A DNA stretch of 64,000 bases from Lineus longissimus (Eukaryota > Nemertea > Pilidiophora > Heteronemertea > Lineidae), in NCBI RefSeq assembly GCF_910592395.1, contig NC_088317.1:8496001-8560000 (forward strand), given 5' to 3'. Positions 57,421-64,000 of this stretch are shown here, in pieces. A program made the position numbers and the translations under genes. How positions within the stretch are numbered: the first letter of the stretch is position 1; each line of letters begins with the position of its first letter. The notes beneath the pieces were generated by a model, which was not told where the DNA came from, ran no database searches, and saw only the letters and a program-made list of their open reading frames with translations.

Positions 57421-59310
57421 TAATCTAAATGGCTGAAGGTGGAGGAAAACCCGAAGATATCCAGATGGACGATATAAGGGACTTTAAAATTCGTAATACT
57501 TAACCCAATCCTGAACCTCCTATCGTCCCTCCTGACGATGGTCCAGATGATCCAGAACACAGCACAACAGATGGACAGAGAAGTGATTTAAATCCAGAAA
57601 CCATATTTCCTACCCCCGAAAAACTAAAAGCTTATATCTTAGAATTAGAAACTGAAAAATTAAAGCTTGAAGCTATGGAGGACAGATTGAAAGAGAGCTT
57701 ATATGGAAAAAAAGTTGGAAACAGGTATACGTAAACTCTCGGCTTTAGTGAAAGAAACGGGTAATGTGTTGACAAGAAAATATGACGGTAAGAATGTTAC
57801 GCTCACCTCAAAAGATGGAAACATTCTATAAATAAATACATTTAAGGCAGAAGTAGCTAATTATGTTAGGGATATCCTTCTTGCTCCTAATGAAAAAATA
57901 CCAATGCGGTCATTGGGGGTGCCACTCCTGAACCAGCTGAATCGTCCACGTCAGCAAACTATCCTTCTGGAATATCTGGTTCCTCTGACCCTTCTGGAGT
58001 TCCTGGTAGACCCCAAATTGCGATTGATAGTATAATTTAACGCACCTCTCGAAAAATTAAGAGAACTTGGATTTACAGATAATGCCGTGAGAGACATTGA
58101 GACACTCTGACAGAATGAGGCAACGATGGCTACAACGAGGGCCAGACTTAACATTAAGATTGTTGCACGACTTGATGAACAATATGGTCAGAAAACTGAT
58201 CATGTGGATAAGCATAAAATAAAGGAAGTATTCGATCGAGAAAAGAGAAGTTTTAAATATCTTAATGATGGATATGAACTACAAAATGAAAGATGGAAGA
58301 TAATTTGGAGAGACTACATTAACCCTTTAAGGACTACTCTCGCCGGGCGGCGAGAGTTCAAAAATCAACTTTCTGGACTACTCTCGCCGCCCGGCGAGAT
58401 ATTGTGCTGTCCGACTATACTTCGTTCCGCTTATTCCATGGTTTGTGTTTGCTATTTAAAACCACCCGGAGGGGATTCCCCAGATCATATGCTACAAGTT
58501 TGCTATTCATTGCGACTTCGTAGCGCGATTCTGAGTGTCGATAATTATCAATTTTTTGCGGGACAACTTCGTCAAGACGTCAAAATGACAAGACATCTGT
58601 CTGTAGAAGACGTTCTGGAGGAACTTATGGCGGGCGATGATTCTGGAGATGAGGATTTTGCGGAAATACCAGACCTCGAGTTCATGATACCCCCCCCCCC
58701 CCCCAGATGATTGCATTTTCAAAGACTAGAGGTGAAATGCTCAAAAAAGTACAATTACACCAAAGCTGTGGCATTGATGCTTGTTCTTCAAAAATCACTT
58801 TGAATTGATGATGTCACATAATTTTTGTCAAGTCAAAACTCTGTTAGTCCGTGAGGTTGGTTAAATTATAACTCTGTTAGTCCTTAAAGGGTTAAGAAAC
58901 CAGACTCAAAGGTCCCTCTGAAAGATAGATTAAAACTGCTCTTCAAATTGGAGGGTCTAACTATTTTAACTGTGGTAATAACGTTTTTCACAACCTTAGG
59001 TCTTTCTATCAGTAATTCCTTGAGACTAGCAAAACCTACTGGACCTAATCCTCCTGGACTAACTCCACCAACACCAGATATATCCCAGATACAGTAAAAA
59101 CTGGGATAAAGAAATTAGCTGAGTGGTTAAAATAATAAGCGAAGAAATATGTTGCAGCTCTACCAGGAATAATAGCTTCAATCGTGTCATTCATTCTGAT
59201 ATCAGTTGGGGTAGTTGTTGGCTTTCTGGCAGAGCTTCTGATAATGCTATTGTTCATTGTTGGAAGTTCAATTGCTTATGGTTTGATCGAGGGAGTAAAT
59301 GCATTCTGAC
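57421..59310 (+). pseudogene. Maverick-associated coiled-coil and membrane protein, split by a piggyBac-type element
   Basis: The ATG at 57424 opens MAEGGGKPEDIQMDD, then a Pro/Asp-rich linker (PIVPPDDGPDDPEH) and a helical LKAYILELETEKLKLEAMED. Further along, PLEKLRELGFTDNAVRDIET and, in the open frame from 58126, ARLNIKIVARLDEQYGQKTD and ERWKIIWRDYI. A TTAA-flanked insert at 58319-58895 follows. After it come a hydrophobic segment LTILTVVITFFTTLGLSIS, a Pro-rich stretch, and a second long hydrophobic region near 59150-59290 (ALPGIIASIVSFILISVGVV). It lies just upstream of the capsid gene. Function not known; several stops. Confidence 0.5.
58319..58895 (+). mobile_element. piggyBac-type element with TTAA duplication and transposase-like remnant
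   Basis: TTAA lies at 58319-58322 and 58892-58895. The inverted ends are exact: CCCTTTAAGGACTA at the left and TAGTCCTTAAAGGG at the right (14 bp). The left subterminal part holds two copies of ACTACTCTCGCC with GC-rich palindromic stems (GCCGGGCGGC and GCCGCCCGGC). The interior frame (about 58585-58710) reads MTRHLSVEDVLEELMAGDDS then an acidic GDEDFAEIP, which resembles the acidic N-termini of piggyBac transposases. It ends in a C-run at 58689-58704. The host gene frame is in register across it. Confidence 0.88.
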
Positions 59311-59329
59311 AGAAATCCTCCAGAGGAAG

Positions 59330-60610
59330 AAGAAATCCTTCTCAATAAATGGCGACTGGAAAAGTGTTAAACCCTCAAAGAAGCAATTGCGTTCCCCTAT
59401 CACTCACAATCCCTCATTGGCAGAACCAAAGATAACTCTGTATGTGAGAATTCCAAAGTTGAATGAAAATACTTTGTTCGTTCCTGGTAGTGTTTATCTG
59501 TCGGCAGATGTGGTCATAGGAAACAAAACAAAATTCCGTAGTAAAAAATTCAGGTAGAAATTTTATTTCAAAATTGTCAGTTAAATGGCGAACAGAAAAA
59601 CTTCTTTAAGTTGACAACAACAATTTGTATGCCTCTTACACAGATTTGTGGTTGACAAATGAGGAGAGAGAAAACAGAGTATTTCAAGGAATACAAAGTA
59701 GTTACCTCAGAGAATTAAGATATGGTGTGGCTTTGACTGATATCAACGTGAAACAAATAACACGAAGAATCTGAAAGCTGTTTTAGAATAGAAGTACGAA
59801 ATCCCAATTGACTTTGACTTGATTTCAACCCACGAGCCGTTTTACAAATTCCCATTCAGGAGGACGTTATATTCAACATGACCTTGGCACCAAAAGAGGA
59901 TGTCGTTTTACAACCTTAACTGTGAATATATGAAATATGAATTGAAAAATATATTAGTTTGGAATATGACACAGTTACAGACGAAAGAGTTGCGAGGCAA
60001 TTACTCAATACTTATGATTCTGGATTTTCGGTATTTTACGATTGGATTGATCATTTTAAGACTGTGAGCGTAGATGCAGATGAAACAATAATTAATGAAA
60101 ATATCAATTGCCCAAAAAAAGACCCATCAAAGGAATTTTGTTACTATTTGTAACTGCACATAACGATGGTACAAGATAAAGTGAAAAGTTTGAGAATCCA
60201 GGAATTTCAAATTTGAAAGTTACAATTGAAGGAATCGCTAATAAACTCTTTCCCAAAGGAATGAGGTCACTAGATCAGTGGGAGGAAGTGAAAAAAACAT
60301 TTCATGTCAGAAGATATTAAGAAGACACACAACAGTAATTTAACTCTTGAAAAGTATTATGGTGATGAGAACTATTTTGGGTTGTGGATTGACTTGAGAA
60401 CACAGGAGATAGTAATATGCATGGCAGTGGAAGAGCATTGCAAAACACAAAAGATGGAATTCAGTTGGCTATCACGAAAGATGGGACAAAAGGTATGTAC
60501 AAAATACTACCTTCATTGTTTCAGATGCACAGTTAAATGTTCAAAATTCTCAAATCGTGAGCGTCATGCATTAAATATATTGTATATTGCATTAGGCGCG
60601 TTGCATTAGA
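59330..60610 (+). pseudogene. Maverick-like major capsid protein, fullest copy (decayed)
   Basis: Read as pieces: ITLYVRIPKLNENTLFVPGS (59430); a middle portion with several stops, including EIPIDFDLISTHEPFYKFPF; then EYDTVTDERVARQLLNTYDS (59959 onward) with FYDWIDHFKTVSVDADETII; and DIKKTHNSNLTLEKYYGDEN and FGLWIDLRTQE (60304-60609). Both other capsid fragments in this window match parts of it (9887 matches the start, 2067 the second half). At least six frame breaks. It follows the membrane-protein gene. The capsid call is by gene context and pattern memory; a structure search would settle it. Confidence 0.55.
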
Positions 60611-60660
60611 TGAAGCACGAAGTGTGCACTTATTACATTACCTTAATTTTTGCGGTTTAT

Positions 60661-60885
60661 AAATGGAGACAATAGACAAGAAATATATTGTAAATACACT
60701 TCATAGAAGTTTTGTTTTATCGGGAATTACGATTGGTTACAGCATTGTGATGAGAAGGATGATAATTAAGTGATGATTAAAAATGAATATCAGTGATCCT
60801 AACCAGGCCGATATCAATGTATTTCTAAAACTTGGTTTGGTGGTTACACTTGGTAATTTGCCTGCAGAGTATATGTCTATACGTT
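60661..60885 (+). pseudogene. Small membrane protein after the capsid gene
   Basis: METIDKKYIVNTLHRSFVLS followed by GITIGYSIVMRRMI suggests a short protein with one hydrophobic segment; it meets a stop, then NISDPNQADINVFLKLGLVV and TLGNLPAEYM follow in another frame. Similar small ORFs follow the capsid gene in such elements (general knowledge). Past about 60885 the sequence switches to PolB. Confidence 0.4.
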
Positions 60886-62130
60886 AATGGCATCACCCCA
60901 CGGAATCCAAGAAACTCTCCGGATGAAGTCAAGTTGGATACAAGAAATTCCTTAGCCTAATTAAGTAGGTTACTTCTTCAAGGTAGATTTGTCTTACCCA
61001 GAAAATATCAAGTTTAAATCAAAGAACTTTCCATTCTGGCCCGAATCTCTCACATTCGATGATGATGAATTAAGTCCTTACCAGAGAGAGTTACTTGGTG
61101 ATGATAAAAGATATAATGTAGAAAAGTTAATACTTTCACAAAAAGATAAAACCAACTACATAGTGCATTACAGGGTGCTACAGTTGTACTTAAAGCAAGG
61201 AATGGTACTTAAGAATGTTCATTCTGTGATCAGTTTCAATCAGTCAAAGTGGTTGGCATCCTGCAGTGATTTTAACACAAAAAGGAGGATGGATTCTACT
61301 ACATATTTCGAGAAAGATTATTTTAAACTGATGAACAATTCGTTTTATGGTAAAACTTCTGAGAGCTTAAGGAACATGATGGAAAATGAGTTGGTCGCAG
61401 ATGGAAAAAAGAGTTAGGAGCTTCATGGCAAATCCTGGATTTTCCTCAATTTGCATATTCGACGAAAATAAACGTCATCAGCGTGAGGAAAACGTCAATC
61501 ATGTTTGACAAACCAAACTACACCGGTGATTCAGTCTTGGAATTGTTTCTGATGTATGAGTTCTAATATGATGTTATTCAACCTTACTTTGGCGAGAAGA
61601 GCCTGTAACTACTGTATCTTGACTCTGACAGTTTTGTCTTAAAGTTAAAGACTGGTGACTTAACAGAAGACCTGTCAAATCTTAAGGAAAATTTCGACTT
61701 CAGTCACTACCATAATCTACAACACTATCAAGAAGAAAGTGCCAGGTTACTTTAAGGATGAACTAGGAGGAGAAGAGATAATATAGTTCATTGCCTTGAT
61801 AAATAAGATGTATGCTTGCACAACCCAGACTTTGTCTAGAGAGCATGGCTCGACAAAAGACTCAGAAGCAAAGAAACTAATGGAAATTACCAAGGATGTG
61901 GTTCAGAGAGATATCTCATTTACCGACTACATTTGCTGTCTTGAAAACAGTAAGTCAAGTGATCACAAAAAGAGATAGCTTAGATCAGAAAAGAATCATA
62001 TATATTTGGAGGAGGTTGACAAGAAAAGCCTGTGTCCTTTTAATGACAATAAAGATTCACTTTAGAAGATGGAATCTCCATGATGCCATTCAATATATAT
62101 TATGAAAAACACATCGATTAAACTGATCCT
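60880..62130 (+). pseudogene. Maverick-like PolB, C-terminal half, second copy
   Basis: The clearest frame (60989-61417) has YPENIKFKSKNFPFWPESLT, YQRELLGDDKRYNVEKL, VLQLYLKQGMVLKNVHSV and motif B as KLMNNSFYGKTSESLRN. Beyond a stop, motif C reads YLDSDSFVLKLKT (about 61608), keeping both acidic residues. The C-terminus continues with NKMYACTTQTLSREHG and VVQRDISFTDYICCLENSKS, and ends near 62130. Motif A and everything N-terminal are missing; the join to the preceding gene is near 60885. It lies in the opposite orientation to the copy at 38775-40290. Confidence 0.85.
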
Positions 62131-62195
62131 AATTTTGTTTAATACTAAATAGTAATTGAAAGCTATTTACTAATTACTATTTATTTTAGTAATAA

Positions 62196-62760
62196 ATGGT
62201 CAGAAAAACGAGAATTTTAATTGAGTGTAATATTGTATCCGGGAAGTCAGAGTTAGTCGAAAGCATAAAATAAGTCACAGATGTAGTAACAGTACCACCA
62301 GAAACATTAGAGTTGTGGAGAAATTATCATGGGAAAGTCTGCTTGAACTACTGTATAATTACCCGAATAGATATTCCGAAGAATTTTGATTGATGGCAAT
62401 AGAAACATTCATTGAGAGATGGTGCTCTTCTGAAGGGAAAACAATGATTATGGAGAGAAGCATGTTCTCATCACACTGTATCTTTTCACGTCTGAGTTGG
62501 TTAAATGAGAATTTAACTCATAGTCAATTTGATTAGCTAAAGAACATACATTCAAAGCACTACAAAAAAAATGTGTGAGCTTCCCAATTACATGGTTTAC
62601 CTCAGAACAGATCCAATGGTTTGTTGGATGGAAGATGAAAGAGGTTAGGGAGAAATTTATGGTGCTCATAACTATGACTTCGTCAAGAGAGCATGACTCA
62701 ACTTAGATTTAAATAGTAGTTGACTTTATAATAAGAGAACATGATTGTAATGAAGCTTCT
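62196..62760 (+). pseudogene. Deoxynucleoside kinase-like gene, copy 1 (decayed)
   Basis: Starts at ATG 62196 with a P-loop-like ILIECNIVSGKSELVESIK; the first glycine is Cys but GKS is kept. A stop follows, then VTVPPETLELWRNYHGK, the deoxynucleoside-site region with its ExxxLW pattern. A one-base shift leads to SLLELLYNYPNRYSEEF. Next is ETFIERW and MIMERSMFSSH, whose ERS triplet is the dNK-type D/E-R-S motif. Finally LPNYMVYLRTDPMVCWMEDE (about 62600) matches the YLRTxP strand leading into the LID. Order and spacing fit a type-1 deoxynucleoside kinase of about 200 residues. It starts about 65 bp after PolB ends. Several stops disable it. Confidence 0.82.
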
Positions 62761-62769
62761 TTTGAGTAT

Positions 62770-63235
62770 TACTTATCAGAACAAATAAACACAAAATACT
62801 TTGAAATAGATATCCTTTTACAATTCTTGGTGGACATTTGATTTCCTACCGCCTAGTGTCACCATTTTCACATTCCTAACCGATTTATTTAGAATGATAA
62901 AAACTGAAACCGAAAGTATTAATAAGGTTTGCAATTATTCAATAGAGTCAAACTTAGATGTTTATGAAGCTACTTGGCCTAAGTACCGATGCAATGTAGG
63001 GCTTTTTGGATTTTGAGGAAAGTTGAAGGTGAAAGGGTTCCTGAATCCCCTGCCACAACCACAACCGCAAATACAAATAAAATATTAGTGATTCCAGATT
63101 TCCATACACACATCATTTCAGTTTAAGTGCGTTTTGTATTGAATGGAAAGATAAAATAAAATGAGCTGGAATTGACCATGTTGAAATTAACTGTAATCAA
63201 AGAGATTAAATAATCATTGAACTAGCAGAGGATAA
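62770..63235. other. gene-free or unrecognisable stretch
   Basis: Short frames only; one (around 62940-63010) reads SNLDVYEATWPKYRCNVG but has no clear family. No repeats found. Confidence 0.35.
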
Positions 63236-63239
63236 CGAT

Positions 63240-63720
63240 TTCTCATTGGAAGAAACATTTGATTAAGAAGAACGTGAAGACACCAAGATTGAAAAAAAAA
63301 ACGATTGATGACATTGAATTGGAAAATAATAAAATAAAAGAGGTTAGAAAAAGCATACTAAAAGTTGTTAATAAGTGGTTAGGATTTAGACAAGAGAAGT
63401 TTAAAAAGAAAGAAAATACTACTCCACCAAACAAACTTCTTCCATTTTACGTAACATATCTTATTATAAAATCAAATTTGATTGATCACAGTTAGACATT
63501 GTTTAACAATAAACCTTATTATACATTTTGCATTGTACCAGTAGAGGATGGTGACCAGGTAAATCTTCAAAGACATAAATTGCACTAAAGTTGTTAACAA
63601 ATTTACAAATCATATCAAATTTGATATCACTGATGTGACTGGTAACCTAGTTACATTAGAGGAACACCAATTACCCTACATTTTTCACTTGAAACTGTAG
63701 AGGATGTATTAAGAGAGTAA
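63240..63720 (+). pseudogene. Unrecognised Maverick-associated fragments
   Basis: The open frame 63259-63495 is Lys-rich (NKIKEVRKSILKVVNKWLGF). After it come NNKPYYTFCIVPVEDGDQVN and IKFDITDVTGNLVTLEEHQL (to about 63710). The last piece resembles the C-terminal strand pattern of the penton-like gene at 42290-42360. I therefore suspect a minor capsid tail. Confidence is low. Confidence 0.3.
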
Positions 63721-63734
63721 CTACTCCATTAAAA

Positions 63735-64000
63735 ATAATTTTTGTTCTTTAACCACCTCTTTCACCACACGGGTATCTACTATTACAACATTCTCTTTAA
63801 CAAAATGAGTTTCTGGTCTTCCAGGTTATATTTTTTTCTTAAACATAAAGTAAATGATAGCGACAATATCAACTGCTGCCACAGCTACAAAGTTACCAGA
63901 TGAGGTCTTAGAGACACTTGATTCATACTCTTTTTCGGGTTCTGGTTCTGGTTCTTGTTCTGCTTCAACCTTGTTGGGTTCGACCGGTTCTGGTTGTCTG
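63735..64000 (-). pseudogene. Pro/Glu-rich membrane-anchored protein, cut by the window edge
   Basis: Read on the minus strand from 64000: EPVEPNKVEAEQEPEPEPEK then YESSVSKTSSGNFVAVAAVD and a hydrophobic IVAIIYFMFKKK. That is an acidic proline-rich stalk, a single membrane segment and a basic stop-transfer tail. A stop follows, then ETHFVKENVVIVDTRVVKEV in the same frame. It continues beyond the window. Its stalk resembles the fragment at 40280-40470. Function not known. Confidence 0.45.

Overview
This is eukaryotic (metazoan) intergenic DNA. It is AT-rich, with long gene-free stretches, splice-like exons, tRNA-derived SINE heads, non-LTR and LTR retroelements and many short inverted-repeat transposons. 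The repeat types (BEL/Pao, CR1/L2-like LINEs, Maverick/Polinton-like DNA, a GAGCC-hairpin repeat) suggest an aquatic invertebrate; I cannot name the species. Nearly every coding region is broken by stops and frameshifts, so most of the window is decayed mobile DNA.

The backbone is a set of decayed Maverick/Polinton-like elements. Remnant I (about 2.0-11.6 kb) holds a capsid-protein C-half, an N-terminal half of protein-primed type family B DNA polymerase (PolB), a zinc-ribbon-like protein, a capsid N-half and a packaging ATPase. Remnant II (about 35.9-60.9 kb) holds, in order: a membrane protein (-), an integrase with chromodomain-like tail (+), an HNH-like protein (-), a deoxynucleoside-kinase-like pseudogene (-), PolB (-), then plus-strand structural and membrane genes, ending with a capsid gene. 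Remnant III (60.9-64 kb) has a second PolB C-half followed by a second deoxynucleoside-kinase-like pseudogene, both on the plus strand. The repeated PolB-kinase pairing is the most interesting biological signal here.

These remnants have been hit by later insertions: two piggyBac-type elements with TTAA duplications (4.1-4.7 and 58.3-58.9 kb), a 5'-truncated LINE with an 18-bp target duplication (40.8-41.3 kb), a long-inverted-repeat element (42.8-44.65 kb), two oppositely oriented copies of one TIR element in a single gene (45.7-47.5 and 48.1-49.7 kb), and a 6-kb BEL/Pao retrotransposon (51.1-57.4 kb). Subtracting these leaves remnant II at about 12.3 kb.

Between remnants I and II lie a nearly complete CR1/L2-like LINE (12.9-16 kb), an isolated C-type-lectin exon (17.4 kb) that is the only recognisable host coding sequence, a possible second host exon (18.9 kb), mariner-like foldback elements, and a second BEL/Pao element (21.4-26.1 kb). 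In that element the LTRs, primer-binding site, polypurine tract and integrase tail face plus while the gag-pol body faces minus, which indicates an internal inversion. The 26.1-35.9 kb stretch has no gene I can support.
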